This document shows positions 43,801 to 52,800 of a DNA stretch of 64,000 bases, in pieces. Source of the stretch: Saprospiraceae bacterium (GTDB lineage Bacteria > Bacteroidota > Bacteroidia > Chitinophagales > Saprospiraceae). The translations under genes and the position numbers were made by a program. Below the pieces are notes generated by a model. That model ran no database searches. It was not told where the DNA came from and saw only the letters and a program-made list of their open reading frames with translations. Numbering within the stretch: position 1 is the first letter of the stretch; the number at the start of each line of letters is the position of its first letter. The DNA lies in contig JADJJL010000007.1 of assembly GCA_016710265.1 (NCBI GenBank), forward strand, positions 62,001 through 126,000, read 5' to 3'.

Positions 43801-46563
43801 GTCATCGCGCCTCCTAATATTGTGGTCAGCTGCTGGTTCTGGTTTGACATTAATAATCTCACCAACCCTAATGATGAAACTTTTGGAAAGGTCGTCACAG
43901 ATCTTACCTTAAGAAGAAAAGTAGTCACCAAAGATTTGGTCTGCAGAAAATATTGTGAAAGAAATGACTATACAGGATATCCTGGTTTTGTACAAAGTAA
44001 TGCCAATCCTAAGCCTGCTCCTAACCAAGCTTGTGATTACTATTTTGCTTACTTCGATACCGCTCATTGGGATCGTAAGTATGAACTGACCTGGGGTTTT
44101 GACGGTTACGTCTTAGCTCCTTGTGGTGCAACGCCTACCATCACCGTCAACGACTTAAGAGAGTGCGGACAAGGTATCATCCAGCGTATCGTAAGTGCTC
44201 AAGGGCCTAACAATATCAATGTCACTGCCATTCAAACCATATGGGTGGTTGACTGTGATCCTTTCTATATCGATGACTTAACTTGTAATGACCCTAGATT
44301 TAGCGATGTTATCTGGCCTAATGGTATCTGTACTCAGACTCCTGTTACCTTAAATGGTTGTGGAGCTGACATCAGTCCTGACAATCCTCAATTGGGTCGT
44401 CCTCAAATTATCAACAATGCCGATGACAATTGTGCCCTCTTATCCATCGAATACAGAGATGAGGTCTTTACCATCGAACCTGACGCTTGCTTAAAAGTTT
44501 TGCGTACTTGGACCATCATCGACTGGTGTCAATACGATCCTTTCATCGATCCTGACAATGGTCGCTGGGAGAGACTACAAGTCATCAAAGTCAGAGATCA
44601 GGATAGACCTGTGGTCACCTGCAATGTAGGTCCTTGTGAACCTGCCAGCATTCACCCAACTTTAGGTGTTTGTGTAGGACACATCAGTCTTACTGCTTCG
44701 GCTACCGACAATTGCACTCCTATCGATTGGTTGTTCTGGGAATACAAAATCGATGCATACAACGACCGTAAAGGTGTACACGGTGGGTGGGACTTTAGAG
44801 TAGGTACTCTCACTGAAAAACAATTCAATGCAGGGGATACCGTAGAATATAGTCACAATCCTTTCGCTGACAATCCTAGAAATCCTTTCAACGCCAGCGG
44901 TACTTATCCGATTGGTATCCACCGTATCAACTGGTATGTCGAAGATGGATGTGGTAATGTAGGTACTTGCGAAACTTTATTTGAAATAAGAGATTGCAAA
45001 GCACCTACACCTTACTGCCTAACAGGTATTATATCAGTACCTATGCCTTCCAGCGGTTGTGTCAGCATCTGGGCCAAAGATCTTGATAAAGGTAGCTTTG
45101 ACAATTGTACCTCTCAGGATAATCTAAAATTCTACTTCGACAATGATCCTAATAAAACCAGCATTGAGATCTGTTGTGAGGATTTCGTCAACGCTAAAGT
45201 GGACGACGAACTCATCCTCAGTGTCGAAATGTGTGTAGAAGACGAAGAGGGCAACAAAGATTGTTGTATCACTACCATCGTCATCCAGGATAATCAAGAT
45301 CTTTGTCCTAACGGTGGAAGTTTTGGTAAAGTCACCGGTAACATTCTCACTTCTACCGGCAATGGTACCGACGAAACTCAGGTCGAACTAAAAAGAGCTG
45401 GTAATCTTATGAAAGAAATGGTCACCAGCACGGATGGAAAGTACGCTTTCTATACACTGGACATGTATCAAAACTACATCGTCAAACCTACCAGAGACGA
45501 CGATCATCTCAATGGAGTTACCACGGCTGATATCATTCGTATCCAACGTCATATTCTTGGACAAGATGTAATCTCTGATCCTTACTTGTTGATTGCTGCG
45601 GATGTCAATAAATCTAACAGTGTTACCTCTGCTGACATCACTGAAATCAGAAAACTTATCCTGGGTAGCATCTCTAGATTTAGCAAAGTTCCTTCCTGGA
45701 CTTTTGTCCCTAAAGATTATGTCTTTGCAAATCCTGCTCAACCTTTCCAATACGAGGCCTATGGATCTCTTAAATTGGATGATCCGGATATGACTTTGGA
45801 CTTCGTTTCCATCAAACTTGGAGATGTTACCAACAGTGCCCGTTCCAATGTAAACTCTAAAGTTAGTGCTAGAACTTCCTCTACGCTTTTATTGGAATTT
45901 GATGATCAGATCCTACAGGCCGGACAATCTTACTCCATTCCTGTTCGATCCAACAACTTCCACCAAATCAGAGGTATGCAATACACCCTCAGATTTGACA
46001 AACAAGCACTCCAATACTTAGGTACCAAAGGACTTGCTTTGGATATTTCCGAGCCGAACACTGGCATCAACAGAATTGATGATGGAATTCTGACCATGAG
46101 TTGGAACCAACATCAGGCCATCAGTTTATCATCTCAGGAAAACTTGTTTGAGTTAAACTTTACTGCCAGTCAAAATGGACGGTTGAGTGAAATGATCATG
46201 ATTAATAGCGATCTGACTCAGGCTGAAGCTTACAACCAGAATTCCGAAATTCTAAACGTATCACTTCTTTCCAGAAATGGCACCACTAGCTCTCAGACTG
46301 GCATTTTTGAACTCTATCAAAATGAGCCTAATCCTTTTAATAAACAGACCGTCATCAAGTATCTATTACCAACTGATGGACCTGTTACTTTAACCGTCTA
46401 TGACATCTCCGGTAAAGTCCTTCGCGTCATCCAACAAGATGCTCACAAAGGGCTTAACCAAATAATAATTCAAAAATCTGAAATCGGTATATCCGGTATA
46501 TACTATTATCAACTTGACGCCAATGACCACACCGATACCAGAAAACTCGTCATCATAGACTAA
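34804..46563 (+). CDS. Giant T9SS surface protein 1 (beta-helix head)
   Basis: A 3919-residue product. After a signal peptide ending FSQ (about residue 32), residues 35-830 contain many short repeats such as NNTIENTTY, NNNIDLKMG and YNNLIGDL, typical of a right-handed parallel beta-helix. Residues 840-1840 hold Ig/PKD-like repeats (SICVGSSVALTASG, QICPGESVTLIGSG) with a VFAHQANVTYNTL jelly-roll-like section. HYR-like modules (TCPANLNVSCALD) follow from about 1845. The near-identical stalk starts near residue 2098. The end holds a CNA-B-like segment (about 3510), a dockerin-like pair (3569-3626), a cohesin-like domain (3693-3823) and a T9SS type A tail (NEPNPFNKQ, ending RKLVIID). Probably an adhesin or scaffold on the cell surface; the function is inferred from domains only. 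Confidence 0.9.
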   Translation: MNSKPTRFVNAHLVYYLVLFIQLSLISSSFSQVTISGGSTVNGVYPNISSAISALNGAVISGPVNVAVLAGHSETAPSGGIEMTATGTAVNTILIFKMGGGANPKIISYTGGTGTPGSALQDGIFRIVGSDYVTIDGIDLEENNLNTTNPSTMEYGYSLFKASTSDGCQFNTIKNCNITLSHINNATSTLPAVEGSRAIQVVNSTATAQTTSLVPVSQAGANSNNKFYTNTIKLCNYGIVLSGYAAPSPYVLGDTLNDIGGNMSATGNTILNFGGAPAATNPAAAIRAINQWGVNISFNTINNNDGTHSNHVITFRGIYAQSGTSAFATINNNNIDLKMGATTSQLSFIENGIGTTPAGNTVNINNNHLTGNYLTATSGVFYGIYNISATAAVLNILNNTIENTTYSENALAGSGANYLIYNTASSATMTVNIMDNIIQNHQRFGSTGSTTIGIFNSSGTGGMGVNIKRNSIMNLSIDGSGTTSTMYGIQTATGTIVVDSNIVRNLNCLKSTGTGVMYGIYNISSPVNENYNYNQVDNLIHNGTGTLYGIYAFSTTGVRTVRNNVIHTLSTGGTTISGIQQSSSVPSIFNNKIYNIESRSIGAPTVSGIMLTSSTAGTVQIYNNLIGDLRAPNANTSTATAPSIRGINFTTTTGSTTLAVSYNTILLNAMSSGVNFGTVGLFHTTSATATSATLNLNNNNIVNLSIPKGLGKTVAYQRSSTTITNFGSASDRNNLFAGGVCNERLIFFDGTNSDSTLAAYKARVTPRDANSVSESSHFLSLSGASNNFLHIDQTKPTLLESGAAPIVGITTDFDSDSRNGSTPDIGGDEFSGSTPSACGGTPVAGTISANPTSICSGQKTTLCVNGQSNTSGLSFQWKVSNNIGGPFNDILCAKDKCYMTDTLSTGTYYFQMTVTCDASGLSATTPTFTFTVNASPNITISPSAPSICVGSSVALTASGAVSYSWAPSLGLNTTIGPNVIANPTTTTTYTVTGTNASGCIGTSTVTISVLIAPIISSITASPNPICKSGSTQLNVNATLCSTPSTNVFAHQANVTYNTLVGATNVIGTNNDDTPTGLLNIGFSFRYNCIDYTTMSISPDGWILFGAAGVSQFTNEITTATNIPKVYPFWDDLATGTDGFVRTLVEGVAPNRILKVEWFVTYPRNTTGPANSIFQCWMYETTNKIEFRYGVIGISTTGYSIGLTGSPSLDFNCVNTITNTNSSTVAKDTNNTQMTANRFYSFSPLTITGYSWSPNTYLNNPNIQNPLASNVLGDITYTVSVSSSNGCSSTASINVVTGPNVNLTCTENSGNTPNDCTICNGATATLTASGGSSYSWSTGAITPSIMVTPSITTSYTVTVTDANNCTGTQSITVSVNANPIASISPANPQICPGESVTLIGSGGPSYLWSTGATSSSIIVSPATNTTYALTVTNVNGCSAFASSTVTVKTGVTLSHTLVEPTTCISLNGSINLIVNTGIGPFSYNWFTPNGMGLVNGQEDQSGLSVGSYFVTVTSTNGCTGTRQINLVGPGNCSVCPTIGGLTKSVNSICKSSPFTLTATGLINMGNTYGITFKYSTTMLTGTQPYTMGSIIGTVPNGSLTMSGTQAVLNTASIPISGSVFLYAILSPTPTDPACRPSAANSINVTSCDVRISDPCSCLNNATTLTNGQFGETVKVVAPPGQVWIVTARNNLFTTTSPPPPGAPILVPVGTILTEMPINADSSMYILNARHVDGLGYTVTLSNGVFTTSIGNTCYYPNPSINNLNARYCVTDPAFTLLGSAQLGDGSGPASGVGTFRVNGNITSTFNPPALGIGTHTVQYCFDAADGVPNGQHPGCNQCINQSVAIDGPPTITCPANLNVSCALDVPAPNPASVIINSNPCPSGVNVVHVSDVITNQTCANRYTLTRTYRATNPCCPNSAVTCTQTIIVNDVTSPSPLCPANQNLQCASAIPPVNTASVIVADGCGNAGIVVVHVSDTRVNQTCTNRFTLNRVYRATDVCGNSATCLQVFTVFDNTAPTLTCRNLTLYLNQNGTVVLTPATAVLIATDNCTPSAQLVFGASITNFTCANIGPNQVTISATDECLNNGTCLATITVLDTIAPVIMGCPVKSPVTLNLGPGACEISWDVPPFMAMDNCPGLGRFFGARNTTTVCLPPASYWSITGGAGSWGVMFDLINTSGSPLNLQLLGERAFANVPHRIWYKTTPGGHAPVQGTPSAWTLCATRTPTNGAQFTTVIDSFRLLTGVVRDTMVSCTGTRIDSSSVGCLTMMPGETRGIYIHAPGTVGTNASLFTGCQPAQMGNAQITTPLNGATYTGGEFAAPFINSSFGFGGANWIGVIGYNLGAATNMVPLSQTCGAPYGPGCFFPIGCTRLCYEARDASGNIGRCEFEVCVNPYPNPITELACNDEIQISLDDSCLATINPDMVLEGGPYSCYDDYIVTVRDWNTNVLIDRLPNRPGIQLDRRDIGRHLRITITDPRTGNSCWGQATVEDKLAPILTCPPDITVACDEGNSPSVTGIPSVYENCGGVSLSYRDQSSQGSCELGYQNRIIRTWTAEDSYGNRSVCVQNIEESLGDLFSVTVPPNFDNLDQPILNCDEKIDRNKNIVPHMSDNPECVDGYLLDSAYWYARPNQLNIYPNRRIPRVLGWNCIDDPNDVHFGHPSPDPVYYPQHRSWQPNNPLCWGPDTHIMWIGTGRPGGTTSCNNLAVTYKDILFDLATAGCDAGPIGCYKVLRQWTVMDWCTSLVGGHSQIIKVGDLEGPQVLYPDSVRVNMDSYICAGRWEVSPPWLLDNCSNELHYSVEVEQGTVLGNETTGFVVIDMPEGIQNAWIVAEDCCGNITRKHLTINVVDRVPPTPICRSWTSVSINGNQSPLDNYARIYAEDLDEASYDNCAPHVYFKVIRMAELLGTNNGSNSNNTVACAGRNGDDNLILTGNQVYFDDYTDFCCADVGQRIMVVLRVFDIDPGAGPVTPVRMTSTTQPLHGRFSDCMVEVEVQNKAVPTVIAPPNIVVSCWFWFDINNLTNPNDETFGKVVTDLTLRRKVVTKDLVCRKYCERNDYTGYPGFVQSNANPKPAPNQACDYYFAYFDTAHWDRKYELTWGFDGYVLAPCGATPTITVNDLRECGQGIIQRIVSAQGPNNINVTAIQTIWVVDCDPFYIDDLTCNDPRFSDVIWPNGICTQTPVTLNGCGADISPDNPQLGRPQIINNADDNCALLSIEYRDEVFTIEPDACLKVLRTWTIIDWCQYDPFIDPDNGRWERLQVIKVRDQDRPVVTCNVGPCEPASIHPTLGVCVGHISLTASATDNCTPIDWLFWEYKIDAYNDRKGVHGGWDFRVGTLTEKQFNAGDTVEYSHNPFADNPRNPFNASGTYPIGIHRINWYVEDGCGNVGTCETLFEIRDCKAPTPYCLTGIISVPMPSSGCVSIWAKDLDKGSFDNCTSQDNLKFYFDNDPNKTSIEICCEDFVNAKVDDELILSVEMCVEDEEGNKDCCITTIVIQDNQDLCPNGGSFGKVTGNILTSTGNGTDETQVELKRAGNLMKEMVTSTDGKYAFYTLDMYQNYIVKPTRDDDHLNGVTTADIIRIQRHILGQDVISDPYLLIAADVNKSNSVTSADITEIRKLILGSISRFSKVPSWTFVPKDYVFANPAQPFQYEAYGSLKLDDPDMTLDFVSIKLGDVTNSARSNVNSKVSARTSSTLLLEFDDQILQAGQSYSIPVRSNNFHQIRGMQYTLRFDKQALQYLGTKGLALDISEPNTGINRIDDGILTMSWNQHQAISLSSQENLFELNFTASQNGRLSEMIMINSDLTQAEAYNQNSEILNVSLLSRNGTTSSQTGIFELYQNEPNPFNKQTVIKYLLPTDGPVTLTVYDISGKVLRVIQQDAHKGLNQIIIQKSEIGISGIYYYQLDANDHTDTRKLVIID

Positions 46564-46645
46564 ATCTATTATTTCCATTTTCATGCTCAGATGAGCAATA
46601 ACCAAAACTCAACTCAAATAAAAAGGCTTCCTAGGAAGCCTTTTT
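41095..46645 (+). repeat. Stalk block copy 1 (about 5.55 kb, three copies)
   Basis: The region from the codons for APVIMGCPVKS through the stop, 3' UTR and terminator occurs three times in the window at near identity. Copy 1 is 5551 bases, the same length as copy 3. Differences are scattered, mostly third-position changes. Upstream of 41095 the copies are still similar in the HYR modules but visibly more diverged, then unrelated in the heads. Confidence 0.92.
46620..46645 (+). terminator. Palindromic rho-independent terminator 1
   Basis: A perfect 26-base palindrome: five A, GGCTTCCTAGGAAGCC, five T. It lies 57 bases after the stop of giant gene 1. The stem and T-run make it a strong intrinsic terminator, and the flanking A-run would let it act in both directions. 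The stop-to-terminator sequence is repeated after all three giant genes. Confidence 0.9.
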
Positions 46646-46691
46646 ATTTGTTTAATTTATCATAAATATTTTACTGGATTGATAAAAAGTT

Positions 46692-46699
46692 TATCTTTG
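46692..46699 (+). promoter_or_regulatory. Promoter -7 box and leader of giant gene 2
   Basis: TATCTTTG lies 104 bases before the ATG; the -33 position holds a T-rich TTTA rather than TTTG. The following TAATTATTTGA is also found after the box of giant gene 3, and the leader ends CCAATCCAACCTGCTCATG. Confidence 0.5.
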
Positions 46700-46803
46700 A
46701 TCTGTAATTATTTGATTTACAATATATTAAATTATTATTTAATTTATATATAATTATAAATCATATAAATACAAAATATTTAAAAAACCAATCCAACCTG
46801 CTC

Positions 46804-49800
46804 ATGAACTCGAAGCTTTACACACCACTTAGCTTTTGTAAATTCAAAGCTCATTTTATTAAATTTTTAATTTTATTTTTTAGCAGTCAATTAGGATTTT
46901 CACAAACTACTACTTGTTTTGATTTTACTGGAAGTATGCAAACTTGGACAGTTCCTGCTGGGGTTACCACGATTTTTATTGAAGCTTATGGTGCTCAAGG
47001 TGGATCGAATCCAATGGGTGTGGTAGGTGGTTTGGGAGGTTTTGCTTCAGGTAATTTAGCAGTCTCTCCAGGAACAACTTTGAATATATTTGTTGGTGGC
47101 ACAGGTATAGCCACTACAACCATTAATTCACCCAATGGTGGTTTTAATGGTGGCGGTAATGGGGGCACTACTGCTGCAACAAATTTCAATCCTCGCGGAG
47201 GCGGCGGCGGTGGTGCTTCAGATATTCGTATTGGTGGCATTAATTTAACCGACCGGATAATTGTAGCTGCCGGTGGAGGAGGAGCAGGTGGCAACCGTGT
47301 ACAAAGTATAGGTCGAGGCACCGGAGGTGGTGGTGGTGCTGGATATTTTGGAGGCGGTGGTGGTGCTGGATGGCCAAGTGCAACTGGAGGTACGATGCCA
47401 ACCGGAGGATCCCAAGTTGCCGGTGGAAATGGTGGTATCGCAGCCAATATGACGCAAAATGGTTTTCCAGGAGCATTAGGCTTAGGAGGAAATGGTGGAA
47501 TTGAATTGGCTTCTGGCCAAGCTGGTTCTGCAGTAGCTCAATCAGGTGGAGTTGGTGGCGGATTAGTTGGGGCTATTGGTATTTGGGTCGCCAATTTTAC
47601 AGGACAATCTGGTGCAGGTGGTTCTTCTTTTATTGGTGCATTAACTGGTGGAACAACCACCCAAGGTCTTAGAGCAGGTAATGGTCAAATATGTATTACT
47701 TATTCAGTTTCCGGACCTCCACCAGGTGGTTTACCTACTATTACTTGTCCAGCTCCTTTGTTTGTTTCTTGTGCAATCGATGTTCCTGCTCCAAACATAA
47801 ACTTGCCTGTCGTTGGTGGTGGTTGTAGAGCACCATTGGTTGTTAGTTGGAGAAGAGATTCCATCACTAATCAAACTTGTTTAAACAGATTTTTAGTTCA
47901 TAGAATATATAGAGTAACAGATCCTTGTGGTCTTTTTGCAGAATGTATCCAACTCATTACTGTCAATGATATTACCTCACCATCACCTTTTTGCCCTGCT
48001 AATCAAAATCTTCAATGTGCTTCTGCAATTCCTTTAGCCAATCCGGCTAGTGTAATTGTAGCAGATGGTTGTGGAAATGCAGGCATTGTAGTAGTGCATG
48101 TGAGTGACACAAGAGTCAATGAAACTTGTACCAATAGGTTCACATTAAATAGGGTCTACCGAGCAACTGATGTTTGTGGCAATTCTGCCACCTGCTTGCA
48201 GGTATTTTCTGTATTTGACAATACTGCACCTACTTTAACTTGTAGAAATTTAACCATATATATTGCACCAAATGGTATTGCTGCTCTCAATCCTTCAAAT
48301 GCAGTCTTATTAGCTTCAGACAATTGTACTCCAACCGCTCAATTAGTTTTTGGTGCAAGTATTACCAATTTTACATGTGCGAATTTAGGTCCTAATCAAG
48401 TTAATATTTTAGCCATTGATGAATGCCTAAACACAGGCACTTGTTTGGCTACCATTACGGTGTTGGATACCACAGCACCTGTCATTATGGGATGTCCTGT
48501 TAAATCTCCTGTAACTCTAAACCTAGGCCCTGGTGCTTGCGAAATCAGCTGGGATGTTCCTCCTTTTATGGCCATGGACAATTGTCCTGGTCTGGGTCGT
48601 TTCTTTGGTGCCAGAAATACAACAACGGTCTGCCTGCCTCCAGCATCTTATTGGTCCATCACTGGTGGTGCCGGTAGTTGGGGAGTCATGTTTGACCTTA
48701 TCAATACTTCAGGTTCTCCTTTGAATCTTCAACTTTTGGGTGAAAGGGCTTTCGCTAATGTCCCTCACAGAATTTGGTATAAAACCACACCTGGTGGCCA
48801 TGCTCCTGTTCAAGGCACTCCTTCTGCTTGGACCTTATGTGCTACAAGAACTCCTACGGGAGGTGCACAATTTACGACGGTCATTGATAGTTTTAGACTT
48901 CTCACAGGAGTCGTTCGCGACACCATGGTTTCATGTACAGGTACTCGCATTGATTCCGCTCAGGTAGGTTGTTTGACGATGTTACCAGGTGAAACCAGAG
49001 GTATTTACATTCACGCTCCGGGTACCATCGGTACCAATGCTTCCTTGTTTACTGGATGCCAACCAGCTCAAATGGGTAATGCTCAAATTACAACTCCATT
49101 GAATGGAGCCACTTATACAGGGGGAGAATTTGCAGCTCCATTTATCAATAGTTCCTTCGGTTTCGGTGGTGCCAACTGGATTGGTGTCATCGGGTACAAT
49201 CTCGGAGCAGCTACCAACATGGTTCCTTTAACCCAAACCTGTGGCGCTCCTTACGGACCGGGCTGTTTCTTCCCGATTGGTTGCACCAGACTTTGCTATG
49301 AAGCTCGCGATGCTTCCGGTAATATCGGTCGTTGTGAATTTGAAGTTTGTGTCAACCCTTATCCAAATCCTATTACCGAATTGGCTTGCAATGACGAAAT
49401 TCAAATCAGTTTGGATGATAGCTGTTTAGCGACCATTAATCCTGATATGGTCTTAGAAGGTGGACCTTACTCTTGTTATGACGATTACATCGTCACCGTC
49501 AGAGACTGGAATACCAATGTCCTTATTGACAGATTGCCAAACAGACCTGGCATTCAATTGGATCGTCGCGACATCGGCAGACACTTGCGAATTACCATCA
49601 CAGATCCTCGCACCGGTAATAGCTGTTGGGGCCAGGCTACTGTGGAAGATAAATTAGCTCCTAAAATAAGTTGCCCATTTACAACTTCGGTTGAATGTGG
49701 AGCAAACACTAGTCCAAATGGAAGCCCGGGCTTACCTGCTGTTGAAGAAAATTGTGGATCATATTCACTTAGTTTTAAAGATAAAATAATTCCAGGTGGA

Positions 49801-52800
49801 TGCGATTTAGGATACTCTGAAATTATAGAAAGAACCTGGTTTGCTGAAGACCAATTTGGAAATAGAGCTGAGTGTATACAGCAAATTACAGTTTCTTTAG
49901 GTGATCTATTTAGTGTCACCGTACCTCCTAATTTCGACAACCTCGATCAACCTATTCTCAATTGTGATGAGAAGATCGACAGAAATAAAAATATCGTTCC
50001 ACATATGTCTGACAATCCTGAATGCGTGGATGGATATTTATTAGATTCCGCTTATTGGTATGCCAGACCTAATCAACTAAATATTTATCCTAACAGACGT
50101 ATCCCTAGAGTTTTGGGTTGGAACTGTATTGACGATCCCAATGATGTTCATTTTGGTCATCCTAGTCCGGATCCTGTTTACTATCCTCAACACCGTTCCT
50201 GGCAACCTAACAATCCTTTATGCTGGGGACCTGACACTCATATCATGTGGATTGGAACAGGCCGACCTGGAGGCACCAATTCTTGCAACAATCTAGCCGT
50301 CACTTACAAAGACATCCTCTTTGATTTGGCAACTGCGGGATGTGATGCAGGTCCTATTGGTTGTTATAAAGTTTTGCGTCAATGGACCGTCATGGACTGG
50401 TGCACAAGTTTAGTAGGTGGACATAGCCAAATTATTAAAGTCGGTGACCTGGAAGGACCTCAAGTCCTTTATCCTGATTCCGTCAGAGTCAATATGGACT
50501 CATACATTTGCGCTGGTAGATGGGAAGTTTCTCCGCCTTGGCTTTTGGACAACTGTTCCAATGAATTGCATTACTCCGTTGAAGTAGAGCAGGGGACTGT
50601 CCTTGGAAATGAAACAACAGGTTTTGTCGTCATCGATATGCCTGAAGGTATTCAAAATGCTTGGATTGTGGCTGAAGATTGCTGTGGAAATATCACTCGC
50701 AAACATCTCACCATCAATGTCGTGGACAGAGTTCCTCCAACTCCTATTTGCAGATCTTGGACCTCCGTCAGCATCAATGGAAACCAAAGTCCGTTGGACA
50801 ATTATGCCCGTATCTATGCTGAAGATCTCGATGAAGCCAGTTATGACAACTGTGCTCCTCATGTTTACTTTAAAGTTATCCGTATGGCTGAACTTTTAGG
50901 TACCAACAACGGATCTAACTCCAACAATACCGTCGCTTGTGCAGGACGAAACGGTGATGACAACCTGATCCTGACTGGTAACCAAGTCTATTTTGACGAT
51001 TACACGGACTTCTGTTGTGCCGATGTAGGACAACGTATTATGGTTGTTCTCAGAGTTTTTGACATCGATCCGGGTGCAGGACCTGTTACTCCTGTCAGAA
51101 TGACCAGTACCACTCAACCTTTACACGGACGTTTCAGCGACTGTATGGTCGAAGTAGATGTCCAAAATAAAGCGGTACCAACTGTCATCGCGCCTCCTAA
51201 TATTGTGGTCAGCTGTTGGTTCTGGTTTGACATTAATAATCTCACCAACCCTAATGATGAAACTTTTGGAAAAGTCGTCACAGATCTTACCTTAAGAAGA
51301 AAAGTAGTCACCAAAGATTTGGTCTGCAGAAAATATTGTGAAAGAAATGACTATACAGGATATCCTGGTTTTGTACAAAGTAATGCCAATCCTAAGCCTG
51401 CTCCTAACCAAGCTTGTGATTACTATTTTGCTTACTTCGATATTGCTCATTGGGATCGTAAGTATGAACTGACCTGGGGTTTTGACGGTTACGTCTTAGC
51501 TCCTTGTGGTGCAACGCCTACCATCACCGTCAACGACTTAAGAGAGTGCGGACAAGGTATCATCCAGCGTATCGTAAGTGCTCAAGGGCCTAACAATATC
51601 AATGTTACTGCCATTCAAACCATATGGGTGGTTGACTGTGATCCTTTCTATATCGATGACTTAACTTGTAATGACCCTAGATTTAGCGATGTTATCTGGC
51701 CTAATGGTATCTGTACTCAGACTCCTGTTACCTTAAATGGTTGTGGAGCTGACATCAGTCCTGACAATCCTCAATTGGGTCGTCCTCAAATTATCAACAA
51801 TGCCGATGACAATTGTGCCCTCTTATCCATTGAATACAGAGACGAGGTCTTTACCATCGAACCTGACGCTTGCTTAAAAGTTTTGCGTACTTGGACCATC
51901 ATCGACTGGTGTCAATATGATCCTTTCATCGATCCTGACAATGGTCGCTGGGAAAGACTTCAAGTCATCAAAGTCAGAGATCAGGATAGACCCGTTGTCA
52001 CCTGCAATGTAGGTCCTTGTGAACCTGCCAGCATTCACCCAACCTTGGGTGTTTGCGTAGGACACATCAGTCTTACTGCTTCGGCTACCGACAATTGTAC
52101 TCCTATTGATTGGTTGTTCTGGGAATACAAAATCGATGCATACAACGACCGTAAAGGTGTACACGGTGGGTGGGACTTTAGAGTAGGTACTCTCACTGAA
52201 AAACAATTCAATGCAGGGGATACTGTAGAATATAGTCACAATCCTTTCGCTGACAATCCTAGAAATCCTTTCAACGCCAGCGGTACTTATCCGATTGGTA
52301 TCCACCGTATCAACTGGTATGTCGAAGATGGATGTGGTAATGTAGGTACTTGCGAAACTTTATTTGAAATAAGAGATTGCAAAGCACCTACACCTTACTG
52401 CCTAACAGGTATTATATCAGTACCTATGCCTTCCAGCGGTTGTGTCAGCATCTGGGCCAAAGATCTTGATAAAGGTAGCTTTGACAATTGTACCTCTCAG
52501 GATAATCTAAAATTCTACTTCGACAATGATCCTAATAAAACCAGCATTGAGATCTGTTGTGAGGATTTCGTAAACGCTAAAGTGGACGACGAACTCATCC
52601 TTAGTGTCGAAATGTGTGTAGAAGACGAAGAGGGCAACAAAGATTGTTGTATCACTACCATCGTCATCCAGGATAATCAAGATCTTTGTCCTAACGGTGG
52701 AAGTTTTGGTAAAGTCACCGGTAACATTCTCACTTCTACCGGCAATGGTACCGACGAAACTCAGGTCGAACTAAAAAGAGCTGGTAATCTTATGAAAGAA

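Noticed and set aside
45388..45750. Minus-strand open frame of 120 codons repeated at 52771 and 61946
   Set aside because: It recurs only because the stalk is repeated three times; it is a shadow of the plus-strand stalk frame with no start context or recognisable product. The same holds for the other repeated minus-strand frames in the stalk.
46995..47447. Pro-rich minus-strand frame of 150 codons
   Set aside because: It is the reverse reading of the glycine-rich head of giant gene 2; glycine codons read backwards give proline. No signal or family match.
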